DNA of 17,230 bases from CAYTLW01 sp964438735 (GCA_964438735.1 CAYTLW010000148.1:1-17230); one strand, 5' to 3'; numbered from the stretch's first letter, positions 6,903 to 16,350 are shown. The notes: generated by a model not told the origin, from the sequence alone. A program made the numbers and translations.

Positions 6903-8921
6903 ATGAACACCGCCGCACTCGACGCCCCGACCCGACACCTGCCCGTCGCCCTCGGTTTGCTCGCCGCCGGCGCGCTGCTGGTCCTGTCACCAACGGATGT
7001 CCTGGCTTGCGGTGGCTGCTTCTCGCCCCCCGGCCCCGGTCTGGTGGTGCAGGACGCCGAACGCGTGCTCTTTCATCGCGATCCGGTGACCAAGACCACC
7101 ATCGCCTGGGTCGAAGTGCGCTACAGCGGCCCGGCCAAGGACTTCGGCTGGGTCCTGCCCCTGCCCAAGCCGGCCACGGTGGGCGTGGGCTCCTCGTACC
7201 TTTTCGATCGCCTGGACCAGGCTGCAGCGCCGCGTTTTGTGACCAAGCGGGCGTTCGAGCAGGAGGGCTGCGTGTACGACGACGTGGCGACCTCGGGCGG
7301 CTTCGGCTGCAGCAGCATGGATATGGCGGACAAGGCAGTGAGCGCACCCCAGGCCGCAAATTCGGGCGGCTTCGCAGCGGACGAAGATGGCCAGAACGGG
7401 GTCAAGGTGCTGGCCAAGGACCAGGCCGGCCCCTACGACTACGTGCTGATCCAGGCCAAGAAAGCCGAACCCCTGCTCAAGTGGCTCAACAAGTACGGCT
7501 ACAACACGCCCGAGGCCGCAATGCCCATCATCAACAGCCACATCGAAAAGGGAGATGTCTTCGTAGCCTTCAAGCTGTCCTCGGGCAAAGGCGTCGAGGA
7601 GATCCGGCCGGTCACCCTGGAGATGCATGACAGCGATCCCTGCGTACCCCTGCGCCTGACCTCCATCGCCGCCAGCGAGGATATGAACGTCATCGTCTAC
7701 CTGCTGGGTCCCGGCCGCGGCGTGCCCAAGAACCACATGCACGTGGTGCTCAACCCCATGAAGCTGCGCTGGCCCGGCGGGGTGAACAACTACCCGCAGG
7801 CGTTGGCGGCAGGCATCGACGAGGCCGCTGGCCGCGCTTTCGTGACCGAGTTCTCCGCGCCGGCCAAAGGCCTGCAGATCGCCGCCCCCCCCAGCGGCTT
7901 CGGCATGAACGCCGTCGCCCTGTACAGCCAGCAGATCGCGCCCCTGAGCACCGGCGGCATCAACCGCAAGTCGCCCTGGATGGCGGGCGCTCTCTTCGAC
8001 GAGGGCTTCCTGGATGTGTCGGCCTTCGCCAAGGCGCAGACCATCAGCGGCATTGTCGAGGCCATCCGCCGCGAGAAGGTGCTGATGGTGGGTGACTTCG
8101 CCACCACGCTGGAGTCGCACACCAAGCTGGCCGAGCGCCACGGCGCCGCCGACGTGCTCACCTGGTACACCCAGCTGCGCGCCGGGGCCATCAACGTGCA
8201 GAACCACCTCTGGAACGAGAAGGTCGACGGCGAGTCCATCGCCCAGGGTCTCAAGGTGGGTATCATCGACCCCATCTACGACGTCGCCCAGATCATGAAA
8301 GGCAGCGCCCGTCTCACCCGCCTGGCCATGCGCATCTCGCCGCAGGAGATGGATCGCGACCCCATGTTCGGCTTCAACCCCGATCTGGCCGACGTCAACC
8401 CGCTGCACACCGCCGAGGTCAAGCAGGTCTGCACCGGCGGCGACTCCTTCATCGACGCCACGCGCCTGACCGTCGACGGCGGCGGCTCCTACATCCTGCG
8501 CAACAACGAACCGCAGTTCACCTTCACCGAGCCCACTGGCACCAAGACCAGCAGCACCCTGGACAGCCGCTGGAAGGACGCCCCCTTCGCCCTGAACATC
8601 GAGGTGCTCGAGGAGTCCGGAGCGCCCGTCCCGGTGCACGAATCGGACGTCAAGCTGGTCGACCAGGCCATCGCCGGCGCGATCCCGGGCGCGAAGTCGC
8701 TACCCGGCGACATCACCCTGAAGACCGTCACCAAGCGCTGGGCCATGCCGCCAGATGATGGCGACGCGCTCAAGGCGGCGGTGGCGGACAAGGCGCGGGT
8801 GGACAACTCGGGCTGCACGTTGGGTCGCGGCGTGCGGGGGTCGTTGTCGATGCTTGGGTTGCTGCTGCTATGCGGGTTGCTGCTGGGTTGGCGACGGTTG
8901 GCTTCGGGGCGCGTTTCATAA
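6903..8921 (+). CDS. DUF2330 domain protein with MYXO-CTERM-like tail
   Basis: This is a 672-residue exported protein. The start has a clear GGAGG 4 bases upstream. The signal peptide ends at about residue 35, just before CGGCF (36-40), the Cys motif typical of DUF2330 proteins. It is followed by LVVQDAERVLFHRD and the segment DFGWVLPLPKP seen in this family. The DUF2330 domain fills the first half; the second half is not recognised. The C-terminus has one Cys (SGC, Cys638), a hydrophobic segment (LSMLGLLLLCGLLLG) and then WRR. This matches the layout of MYXO-CTERM sorting tails, thought to be cleaved by a CPBP-family myxosortase so that the protein is anchored on the surface. DUF2330 has no known function. 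The gene is last in the plus-strand cluster and converges with the ATP synthase operon across a 38-base gap. Confidence 0.88.
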   Translation: MNTAALDAPTRHLPVALGLLAAGALLVLSPTDVLACGGCFSPPGPGLVVQDAERVLFHRDPVTKTTIAWVEVRYSGPAKDFGWVLPLPKPATVGVGSSYLFDRLDQAAAPRFVTKRAFEQEGCVYDDVATSGGFGCSSMDMADKAVSAPQAANSGGFAADEDGQNGVKVLAKDQAGPYDYVLIQAKKAEPLLKWLNKYGYNTPEAAMPIINSHIEKGDVFVAFKLSSGKGVEEIRPVTLEMHDSDPCVPLRLTSIAASEDMNVIVYLLGPGRGVPKNHMHVVLNPMKLRWPGGVNNYPQALAAGIDEAAGRAFVTEFSAPAKGLQIAAPPSGFGMNAVALYSQQIAPLSTGGINRKSPWMAGALFDEGFLDVSAFAKAQTISGIVEAIRREKVLMVGDFATTLESHTKLAERHGAADVLTWYTQLRAGAINVQNHLWNEKVDGESIAQGLKVGIIDPIYDVAQIMKGSARLTRLAMRISPQEMDRDPMFGFNPDLADVNPLHTAEVKQVCTGGDSFIDATRLTVDGGGSYILRNNEPQFTFTEPTGTKTSSTLDSRWKDAPFALNIEVLEESGAPVPVHESDVKLVDQAIAGAIPGAKSLPGDITLKTVTKRWAMPPDDGDALKAAVADKARVDNSGCTLGRGVRGSLSMLGLLLLCGLLLGWRRLASGRVS

Positions 8922-8949
8922 CGATTGTCGACGTGTGATTGCGGGGTGA

Positions 8950-8975
8950 GAAGCTCGCGTTAGAGCCCCAGCTTC
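8950..8975. terminator. Weak hairpin between convergent operons
   Basis: GAAGCT (8950-8955) pairs with AGCTTC (8970-8975), with a 14-base loop covering the TAA stop of the minus-strand gene. The gap between the convergent genes (8922-8959) holds nothing better. There is no T-run on either strand, so a role in termination is doubtful. Confidence 0.2.
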
Positions 8976-10069
8976 ACCATCGCCGCGACATTCCGCTTCG
9001 CCACCTCGCACTCACCCTTGGTACAGGCGCGCGCCGCGGCTTCGAAACCCGCTCGCGCCGGTCGCAGCCGTCCAAGTCGCAGCTCGGCCAGGGCCAGGTC
9101 GAAGCTCAGACTCCAAGGCGGCGTGCCCTTGTAGCGGGCCGCGGCGCCGGCCAGCAGATCGCGCGCTCTGGCGACATCGCCGCGGCGGAGCAGGGCCACG
9201 CCCAGGAGCTGCTGCGGGGCGGTGGAGGTGGGCCGGGCGTCCAGGGCGCGGCGGGCCAGGCGTTCGGCGCCCGCGGCATCGCCTCCAGCCAGGGCGGCGT
9301 GGGCCTGCAGCAGCAGGATCAGGTCGTTCAGGTCGGGCCGGTCGACGGCGGCGAGCAGGGTCGTCGCGCGCTTGTGGTAGCCGCCGTGCAGGGCCAGTAG
9401 GGCGCGAAGAAGGTGGCTGCCGGGGGCGTCGGCGGGCATGCGGCCGAGCCAGGCGGATGCTCCTTTGGGGTCGCCGGTATTCCAGGCCACCAGGGCGCCG
9501 GTGGCCGGCGGCACGGCGCCTGTTCCGCAGCGCTTGTTCAGGGCGGTGATGATCTTGGCTGCCGGTTGCCAACGTTGGCGGGAGACCTGTACCTGCAGGT
9601 CGGCGCGATGGAAGTCACGGCGAAGCGGTGCACAGCCCTTCATGGCCACGATCTTGGGCCGGACCGGGGCCAGTCTGGCGGCGGCCTGCTTGTGCTCGCC
9701 GGTCTGCAGGGCCCAGGTGGCGCCGAAGATGGCCGCCTGAGGCACTTCGCCCTTCTTCTTCAGCAGGGCGTCCAGGGCCTTGCCGGCCGCCAGGCGTTTG
9801 TCCGGCGCCCGGGCCAGCAACCGGATGCGGTTCAGCTCGGCGCCGACCAGGTGCTCGTTGCGGCTGTAGGCCTCGGCGTAGCGCTTGGCGGCGACCTTGT
9901 ATTTGCCCTGGGCCTCGGCCTTCCAGCCCGCCTCCCACGCCAGCACCGCTCGCGACGTCGTGCATCCGCCAAGCGACACGGCGATCGCCACGCTGACCAC
10001 GGCCAGCAAGCAGACGAATCCGTGCCCCGCCGCGGACTCGCGGCGACCATGGTGGGCGGAGTTGTTCAC
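8960..10069 (-). CDS. Lipoprotein with TPR-like helical repeats, last gene of the ATP synthase operon
   Basis: The 369-residue product is read from a GTG at 10069, which places the signal peptide correctly; a longer reading to 10204 would overlap atpC and bury it. No strong ribosome binding site is seen. The start lies 7 bases after the atpC stop, so coupled translation is likely. A hydrophobic stretch ends in the lipobox SLGGC (Cys36). The mature part is Ala/Leu/Arg-rich helix pairs in the manner of tetratricopeptide repeats, for example EAQGKYKVAAKRYAEAYSRN, QRWQPAAKIITALN, GDAAGAERLARRALDARP and GDVARARDLLAGAAARY. Such repeats mediate protein contacts. It is not a known ATP synthase subunit. 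The operon position may reflect a link to the enzyme or simple co-transcription; sequence alone cannot tell. Confidence 0.82.
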   Translation of the reverse strand: MNNSAHHGRRESAAGHGFVCLLAVVSVAIAVSLGGCTTSRAVLAWEAGWKAEAQGKYKVAAKRYAEAYSRNEHLVGAELNRIRLLARAPDKRLAAGKALDALLKKKGEVPQAAIFGATWALQTGEHKQAAARLAPVRPKIVAMKGCAPLRRDFHRADLQVQVSRQRWQPAAKIITALNKRCGTGAVPPATGALVAWNTGDPKGASAWLGRMPADAPGSHLLRALLALHGGYHKRATTLLAAVDRPDLNDLILLLQAHAALAGGDAAGAERLARRALDARPTSTAPQQLLGVALLRRGDVARARDLLAGAAARYKGTPPWSLSFDLALAELRLGRLRPARAGFEAAARACTKGECEVAKRNVAAMVKLGL

Positions 10070-10076
10070 TGTGGAC

Positions 10077-10487
10077 TCAGAGCGCGTCGACCAGGCGCAG
10101 CCGGGCCTCGTGCAGGGCGACGGCGTGTCGGCGGGTCTGCCAGGTGCGCGTGCCCACGTCCTCGCGGGTGCCGGACAGCTCGCTGCGGGCGCGGCCCAGG
10201 GCATCGCGGGTCTTGTCGACGTCGATGTCGTCCTTCGTCTCGGCCTGCTCGGTCACGATGATGATCCGACTCGCCGCGCTCACCTGCACGTAGCCTTCGT
10301 CGAGCAGGATCTTGATGGGATCGGCATGCTCGGCTTCGAAGATGCGGCAGATGCCGGTGCCCAGGGCGGCCAGCAGGTCACGGTGACCGGGCAGGATGCC
10401 CATCTCGCCGAGCAGGCCCGGTACCTCGAGCTTGACCGCGTCGCCGGTGTATTGCTCCCCCAGGGGGGTAACGATCTCGACCTGCAT
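10077..10487 (-). CDS. atpC: F-type ATP synthase epsilon subunit
   Basis: This 136-residue subunit belongs to the central stalk of F1 and couples gamma rotation to catalysis; in bacteria it can also inhibit ATP hydrolysis. The N-terminal beta-sandwich is clear (MQVEIVTPLGEQYTGDA, with GEMGILPGHRDLLAALGTG near 27-45), and the C-terminal part from about 85 is the usual two-helix region. Length is normal for the family. The gene follows atpD after 39 bases, with GAGGCG before the start as ribosome binding site. Its stop lies 7 bases before the start of the lipoprotein gene downstream. Confidence 0.96.
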   Translation of the reverse strand: MQVEIVTPLGEQYTGDAVKLEVPGLLGEMGILPGHRDLLAALGTGICRIFEAEHADPIKILLDEGYVQVSAASRIIIVTEQAETKDDIDVDKTRDALGRARSELSGTREDVGTRTWQTRRHAVALHEARLRLVDAL

Positions 10488-10526
10488 GGTTTCGCCTCGC
10501 GGTGGTTTGCCGGTTTCTGCGACCGA

Positions 10527-11927
10527 TTAGAGCGTCTTCGCCTTCTCGATGGCGTCTTCGATGGTGCCGACCATGTAGAAGGCCTGCTCCGGCAGCTGAT
10601 CCAGCTCGCCGTTGATGATCATCTTGAAGCCCTTGATGGTGTCCGCCAGCTTGACGTATTTGCCGGGCAGACCGGTGAAGGCCTCGGCGACGTGGAAGGG
10701 CTGGCTGAGGAACTTCTGGATCTTGCGGGCGCGGTTGACGACCAGCTTCTGATCCTCGGTCAACTCCTCCATGCCCAGGATCGCGATGATGTCCTGCAGG
10801 TCCTTGTACTCCTGCAGGATCTCCTGGACCTGGCGAGCGACCAGGTAGTGCTCCTCGCCGACCACCTCGGGCGCCAGGATGCGACTGGTCGAATCCAGCG
10901 GATCCACGGCCGGGTAGATGCCCAGCTCGACGATCTGGCGCGAGAGCACCGTCGTGGCGTCCAGGTGAGCAAACGTCGTGGCCGGGGCCGGGTCGGTCAG
11001 GTCGTCGGCGGGCACGTAGATGGCCTGCACCGAGGTGATCGAACCCTTCTTGGTGGTGGTGATGCGCTCCTGCATCACGCCCATCTCCGTGGCCAGGGTC
11101 GGCTGGTAGCCCACCGCGGACGGGATACGACCGAGCAGCGCCGAGACCTCGGAGCCCGCCTGGGTGAATCGGAAGATGTTGTCGACGAAGAAGAGCACGT
11201 CCTGCTCCTTCTCGTCGCGGAAGTACTCGGCGGTGGTCAGGGCCGACAGGCAGACCCGGGCGCGGGCGCCGGGCGGCTCGTTCATCTGGCCGTAGACCAG
11301 GGCGGTCTTGTCGATGACGCCCGAATCCTTCATCTCGTGCCAGAGATCGTTGCCTTCACGGGTTCGCTCGCCGACGCCGCCGAACACGGACACGCCGCCG
11401 TGCTCACGGGCGAGGTTGGCGATCAGCTCCATGATGATGACCGTCTTGCCGACGCCAGCGCCGCCGAAGAGGCCGATCTTGCCGCCGCGCATGTAGGGCG
11501 CGAGCAGGTCGACCACCTTGATGCCGGTCTCGAAGGCCTGCACCTCGACGCTGAGATCTTCGTACACGGGCGGATCGCGGTGGATCGGCCAGCGATCGTC
11601 GAACTCCACCGGACCGGCCTCGTCGACGGGATCGCCGGTGACGTTCAAGATCCGACCCAGGATGCCGTCGCCCACGGGCATGGCGATGGGCTTGCCGGTA
11701 TCCTGCACGGGCTGGTTGCGCTTGAGGCCGTCGGTGGCGTCCATGGCCACGCAGCGGGCCGCGGACTCGCCGATGTGCTGGGCGATCTCCAACGTCAGGT
11801 TCCACTCCTGGTCGTTGATGGCCGCGTTGGTGACCTTCAAGGCGGTGTTGATCTGGGGCAAAGTGCCCTCGGGAAAGACCACGTCGACCACGGGGCCGAT
11901 CACCTGGCTGATGCGTCCTTCTGCCAT
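10527..11927 (-). CDS. atpD: F-type ATP synthase beta subunit
   Basis: This is the catalytic subunit of F1, which makes ATP from ADP and phosphate. The 466 residues match the usual length. The Walker A loop GGAGVGKT is at 155-162 and the catalytic glutamate lies in GERTREG at 186-192 (Glu187). The DELSEED region appears as MEELTEDQK in the C-terminal domain, where it contacts the gamma subunit. AGGAG about 8 bases upstream of the ATG is a good ribosome binding site. The gap to atpG is 51 bases and contains a 7-bp GC-rich hairpin. All key residues seen are intact. Confidence 0.98.
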   Translation of the reverse strand: MAEGRISQVIGPVVDVVFPEGTLPQINTALKVTNAAINDQEWNLTLEIAQHIGESAARCVAMDATDGLKRNQPVQDTGKPIAMPVGDGILGRILNVTGDPVDEAGPVEFDDRWPIHRDPPVYEDLSVEVQAFETGIKVVDLLAPYMRGGKIGLFGGAGVGKTVIIMELIANLAREHGGVSVFGGVGERTREGNDLWHEMKDSGVIDKTALVYGQMNEPPGARARVCLSALTTAEYFRDEKEQDVLFFVDNIFRFTQAGSEVSALLGRIPSAVGYQPTLATEMGVMQERITTTKKGSITSVQAIYVPADDLTDPAPATTFAHLDATTVLSRQIVELGIYPAVDPLDSTSRILAPEVVGEEHYLVARQVQEILQEYKDLQDIIAILGMEELTEDQKLVVNRARKIQKFLSQPFHVAEAFTGLPGKYVKLADTIKGFKMIINGELDQLPEQAFYMVGTIEDAIEKAKTL

Positions 11928-11944
11928 CTTGGCTTCTCCTGCTG

Positions 11945-11963
11945 GAGCGCCGCTGGGGCGCTC
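11945..11963 (-). promoter_or_regulatory. Intercistronic hairpin between atpG and atpD
   Basis: On the minus strand, GAGCGCC and GGCGCTC form a perfect 7-bp stem with a 5-base loop (CCAGC), ending about 17 bases before the atpD start. The ribosome binding site lies outside the stem. There is no T-run, so it is more likely an RNA-processing or stability element than a terminator. This role is inferred. Confidence 0.45.
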
Positions 11964-11978
11964 ATAGAATCCGTTCGA

Positions 11979-12860
11979 TCAGCCCTTGAGGGCCTCGGCG
12001 CCGCTGGTGATCTCCATCAACTCGGTGGTGATCGCCGCCTGGCGGGCGCGGTTGTACTTGAGCGTGAGTTTGTCGATGAGGTCCGAGGCGTTGTTGGTCG
12101 CCGACTCCATCGCGGTCATGCGGGCGCCCATCTCCGAGGCCACCGACTCGAGCAGGCAGCGGAAGATCTGCACCGTCACGTGACGGGGCAGCACCGCGTC
12201 CAGGACCATGCCCTGGTTCGGCTCGAAGAGGGTCTCGCTGCTGGGCGGCAAAAGCACATCGTCAGACAAGTCGTGGTTCTCGGGCACGATGGGCAGCAGG
12301 CGCTCGACCTTGGTGTCCTGCGAGATGGCCGACTTGAACTCGTTGTAGACGACGTAGACCTCGTCGAATTGCCTGTCCAGGAACGCGGCCACCACGGCCC
12401 GACCGATGCGCGCCGCATCACCGATGTGCACGTCTGGCAGCACGTCGGTGAACACCTCGCCGACCTGCACCGGGCGCCGCTTGAAGAACTCACGGCCCTT
12501 CTTGCCGACGATGTGCAGCTCGATCTGGTCGCGCTCGGCCTCGTTTTCCTTGATCCAGTTCAACGCCGCCTTGTTGATGTTGGCGTTGAAGGCGCCGGCG
12601 AGACCGCGATCACTGGTCAGGACGAGCAGCATGGTGCGCTTGGGGTCGCGCACGGCCAGCAGCGGGTGGGCCGAGTGGTCCACTTCGCGGGCCAGCTCAG
12701 CGATCATGTCGCCGATGCGATAGGCGTAGGGGCGCAGGCGCACGATGTGCTCCTGGGCCTTGCGCAACTTGGACGCCGCCACGAGCTTCATGGCCCGGGT
12801 GATCTGGCGCGTACTCTTGACCGACCCGATGCGTCGGCGCAGGTCCTTCAATGAAGGCAT
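11979..12860 (-). CDS. atpG: F-type ATP synthase gamma subunit
   Basis: This 293-residue subunit is the rotating central shaft of F1. The N-terminal helix MPSLKDLRRRIGSVKSTRQI, continuing through TRAMKLVAASKLRKAQ, is diagnostic. The C-terminal helix (NNASDLIDKLTLKYNRARQA and on to ITSGAEAL) forms the other half of the coiled coil. The middle holds the Rossmann-like part (TMLLVLTSDRGLAGAFNANI). The gene starts 18 bases after the atpA stop, with GGGAG upstream as ribosome binding site. Length and ends are normal. Confidence 0.97.
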   Translation of the reverse strand: MPSLKDLRRRIGSVKSTRQITRAMKLVAASKLRKAQEHIVRLRPYAYRIGDMIAELAREVDHSAHPLLAVRDPKRTMLLVLTSDRGLAGAFNANINKAALNWIKENEAERDQIELHIVGKKGREFFKRRPVQVGEVFTDVLPDVHIGDAARIGRAVVAAFLDRQFDEVYVVYNEFKSAISQDTKVERLLPIVPENHDLSDDVLLPPSSETLFEPNQGMVLDAVLPRHVTVQIFRCLLESVASEMGARMTAMESATNNASDLIDKLTLKYNRARQAAITTELMEITSGAEALKG

Positions 12861-12878
12861 GAGCTGCTCCCGTCCCGT

Positions 12879-14444
<1,566 letters not shown>

Positions 14445-14462
14445 GTTTGTTCTCCGTTGCGG

Positions 14463-14504
14463 GCCCGGCGTCGCTCCGGGCGTGTTTCATCGGCCGTCGG
14501 GCCG
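14463..14504 (-). promoter_or_regulatory. Two tandem hairpins between atpH and atpA
   Basis: GCCCGG (14463-14468) pairs with CCGGGC (14476-14481) around a 7-base loop, and CGGCC (14491-14495) pairs with GGCCG (14500-14504) around a 4-base loop. Both fall within the 65-base gap after atpH. There is no T-run, so readthrough is expected. They may mark RNA processing, or favour differential expression of F1 over the stator genes upstream; this is inference. Confidence 0.42.
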
Positions 14505-14509
14505 CTCGG

Positions 14510-15061
14510 TCATTGCACGTAGCCGGACAGCATCCGCTCGCGCAGTCGTTCGAGGTGATTGCGAACCGATCCATCCCACACGGTGTTGCCCACCTGGATG
14601 ACCAGGCCACCGATAAGTTCGGAATCGACCGCGGTTTCGAGCAACACCTCCTTGGCGTAGCTCTTCGTCAACATGGCGTGCACGCGGGCGCGCGCTGCGT
14701 CTGTCATGGGCGCGGCCGTGGTCACCGTCGCCTGCACGCGGCCGGTGCGGCCGTCGAGGATCTGGCTGAAGTGCTCGTGGATCGCGTCGATGGCGTCGAT
14801 GCGGCCGCGATCCAGCAGCAATCGGCTCAGGTTGCCGACCGGGCCGGTGAGCTCGAGCTTGTCGATGATCGAGGTCAGCAGCTCGACGCGATCGGCTTCG
14901 GCGATGGTCGGGTTGGCCAGGAAGCGGCCCACCTCGGGTCCTTCGCCCAGCAGCTCGACCAGGCGAGCGAACTGGGCCTGGATGGCGTCGTGATTGCCCT
15001 GCTCGTCACAGATCTCGAGCAGCGCCTGGGCGTAACGGCGGGCGACGGCGGACTGACTCAT
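14510..15061 (-). CDS. atpH: F-type ATP synthase delta subunit
   Basis: This 183-residue subunit joins the peripheral stalk to the top of F1. The N-terminal part SQSAVARRYAQALLEICDEQ is typical of the family, as is the segment RFLANPTIAEADRVELL near 46-62. The C-terminal region contains the family pattern DSELIGGLVIQVGNTVWDGS followed by a helix. Its ATG overlaps the stop of the preceding b-subunit gene by 4 bases (ATGA), indicating translational coupling. Length is normal. Confidence 0.96.
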   Translation of the reverse strand: MSQSAVARRYAQALLEICDEQGNHDAIQAQFARLVELLGEGPEVGRFLANPTIAEADRVELLTSIIDKLELTGPVGNLSRLLLDRGRIDAIDAIHEHFSQILDGRTGRVQATVTTAAPMTDAARARVHAMLTKSYAKEVLLETAVDSELIGGLVIQVGNTVWDGSVRNHLERLRERMLSGYVQ

Positions 15062-15642
15062 GCCTGCACCTCCGCATCCCGCTTCTCGAGCTCATTGACC
15101 ACCCGATCCACCAACTGCTCCTGCTTGCCGTCTTTGGCCAGGCGCGTGCGTACCTGAACCTCGGCCAGCTCCAGGGCCACCTCGGCGGCGTGGCGGGCCA
15201 GGTTGTCGCGGATCTTCTTGGCTTCCTGCTCCAGGCGGGTTTTTTCGTCCGAAGCGATGCGATCGGCGGCCTTGCGGGCGTCCTCGAGAATGCGATCGAC
15301 CTCGACCTCGGTGCCCTTGCGCACATCGTCCAGCACCGTGCTCAGCTCGGCGTCCAGGCGTTCGAGTCGGAAGCGGTACTCGTTGTACTTGGCCTCGGCC
15401 TCCGCGTGCATGGCGTGGGCCTTCTGGATCTCTTCGGCGACCGACTTGTGGCGTTGATCGAGCATGGCCGCGATGGGCTTGCGCCCGAAGTACACAATGA
15501 TGCCCACGAAGATGATGAAATCGATGATGTAGTAGCCGTGGACCTCAAACTCGAAGCCGGCGTCACCACCCGCCAGGGCGATGGCCGGTGTAGCCAGGAT
15601 CAGGGCAGCGGTCAGCAGCCGGGCCAGGGGAGCGCGCATCAT
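15058..15642 (-). CDS. atpF: F-type ATP synthase subunit b with signal-like N-terminus
   Basis: This 194-residue protein is one of two b-type subunits that form the peripheral stalk. It begins with a signal-peptide-like stretch (RAPLARLLTAALILATPAIA, then LAGG), followed by a membrane helix (YYIIDFIIFVGIIVYFG, about 38-54) and RKPIAAMLDQRHKSV, the usual juxtamembrane region. The rest is a long charged helix (from about 65 to the end) able to form a coiled coil. The N-terminal extension makes it longer than the usual 155-165 residues; similar extended b subunits occur in Deltaproteobacteria. The start overlaps the upstream stop by 1 base (TGATG), and the end overlaps atpH by 4 bases. A second ATG directly follows the first. 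Confidence 0.93.
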   Translation of the reverse strand: MMRAPLARLLTAALILATPAIALAGGDAGFEFEVHGYYIIDFIIFVGIIVYFGRKPIAAMLDQRHKSVAEEIQKAHAMHAEAEAKYNEYRFRLERLDAELSTVLDDVRKGTEVEVDRILEDARKAADRIASDEKTRLEQEAKKIRDNLARHAAEVALELAEVQVRTRLAKDGKQEQLVDRVVNELEKRDAEVQA

Positions 15643-16133
15643 CAGCCCTCCACGATCTTGTCGGCGATCAACACCGAGATGGCGGCCGCTTCCTTGTCGA
15701 TCTCCGCGCGGGCTTCGGCCTCGGCGCGGACCAGGGTGGCGATGCCCTGGGTGATCCGGAAGTGGGTCTTCTTCTTGACGTCCTGGACCAGATCGGCGGC
15801 CTTCTGCTGGGCCTCAGCGCGGGCGGCAGCGCGCTCAGCCAGCGCCTTCTGCTTCTGCTTGGACGTCGCCTCCTCGTAGACAAAACCCTGCTTGTCGGCG
15901 TCGCGCAGCATGGCCTTGGCCTGATCGCGCGCGCCTTCGGTCCGCGCATGCCGGTTCGTGAAACGCTCCAGCAGCGGGTTGAAGATCAGCTTCGGCAGGG
16001 TCAACACCAGGGCGAGGAAGAGGAAGAGCTGGATGAAGAACGTGACATCCAGATCGACCAGGCCGGCGCTGTTGATCACGAGCTCACCGGCGTGCGGTAG
16101 GGCAGCGGCGAGCGGCATCGGGACGACGGGCAT
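15642..16133 (-). CDS. atpF: F-type ATP synthase subunit b' (second b-type subunit)
   Basis: This 163-residue protein is the first gene of the operon. It has one membrane helix near the N-terminus (VTFFIQLFLFLALVLTLPKL, about 30-49), then IFNPLLERFTNRHARTEGAR, typical of b/b' subunits, and a long Ala/Lys/Glu-rich helix. It pairs with the b subunit encoded next to form a heterodimeric stator stalk; this gene is sometimes named atpX or atpF2. AGGAG lies about 11 bases upstream of the ATG. An in-frame ATG at 16118 is a possible alternative start. The genes for subunits a and c are not adjacent: the upstream region is a promoter area and a divergent gene. Confidence 0.92.
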   Translation of the reverse strand: MPVVPMPLAAALPHAGELVINSAGLVDLDVTFFIQLFLFLALVLTLPKLIFNPLLERFTNRHARTEGARDQAKAMLRDADKQGFVYEEATSKQKQKALAERAAARAEAQQKAADLVQDVKKKTHFRITQGIATLVRAEAEARAEIDKEAAAISVLIADKIVEG

Positions 16134-16183
16134 CGGTGTTGGGGCTCCTCGGGAGACGCCAGCCGCTGTGGCGACGTCGGCCT

Positions 16184-16195
16184 CCCTTCAAAGGG
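16184..16195. promoter_or_regulatory. Palindrome at the predicted start of ATP synthase transcription
   Basis: CCCTTCAAAGGG is a near-perfect palindrome (CCCTT and AAGGG around CA). It begins about 8 bases downstream of the predicted -10 box of the operon promoter. It could be a repressor site or a small 5' hairpin of the mRNA. Only the palindrome is seen directly. Confidence 0.3.
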
Positions 16196-16202
16196 CGCGC
16201 GG

Positions 16203-16231
16203 GAAGTACCACTTTGATCGCGGGGGGTCAA
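16203..16231 (-). promoter_or_regulatory. Promoter of the ATP synthase operon
   Basis: On the minus strand, TTGACC (16231-16226) is followed after 17 bases by TACTTC (16208-16203), preceded by TGG, which makes an extended -10. The -35 box matches five of six consensus bases; the -10 itself is weak. The predicted leader before the b' gene would be about 60 bases. This is the best promoter candidate in the window. Confidence 0.5.
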
Positions 16232-16249
16232 CGTGGAAGTGATGGTCGA

Positions 16250-16278
16250 TTGACTCCATGCAACCCGTTCGCCACACT
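16250..16278 (+). promoter_or_regulatory. Candidate promoter of the Cys-rich lipoprotein gene
   Basis: TTGACT (16250-16255) and CACACT (16273-16278) are 17 bases apart. The -35 box is good, and the -10 matches at only three positions. It faces away from the ATP synthase promoter, so the two would be back to back with about 20 bases between their -35 boxes. Confidence 0.3.
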
Positions 16279-16350
16279 GCCGGGGCTCGCCTGGAGGGGT
16301 GCGCTCGAACCCGCACGGTCGCGATCCGATGCGGCAAGGAGATGGTTGCG

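Noticed and set aside
6987..8639. A 550-codon open frame on the minus strand
   Set aside because: It is antisense to the DUF2330 gene and rich in Gly, His, Asp and Val without any motif or signal. Rejected as a shadow frame.
8922..8959. Strong bidirectional terminator between the convergent operons
   Set aside because: Only a 6-bp stem with a long loop and no T-run is present; it is kept as a low-confidence feature only.
9885..12854. A 989-codon open frame on the plus strand
   Set aside because: It lies antisense to the lipoprotein, atpC, atpD and atpG genes, has His/Asp/Leu/Gly-rich composition typical of the reverse frame of GC-rich genes, and matches no family. It is a shadow of the real genes.
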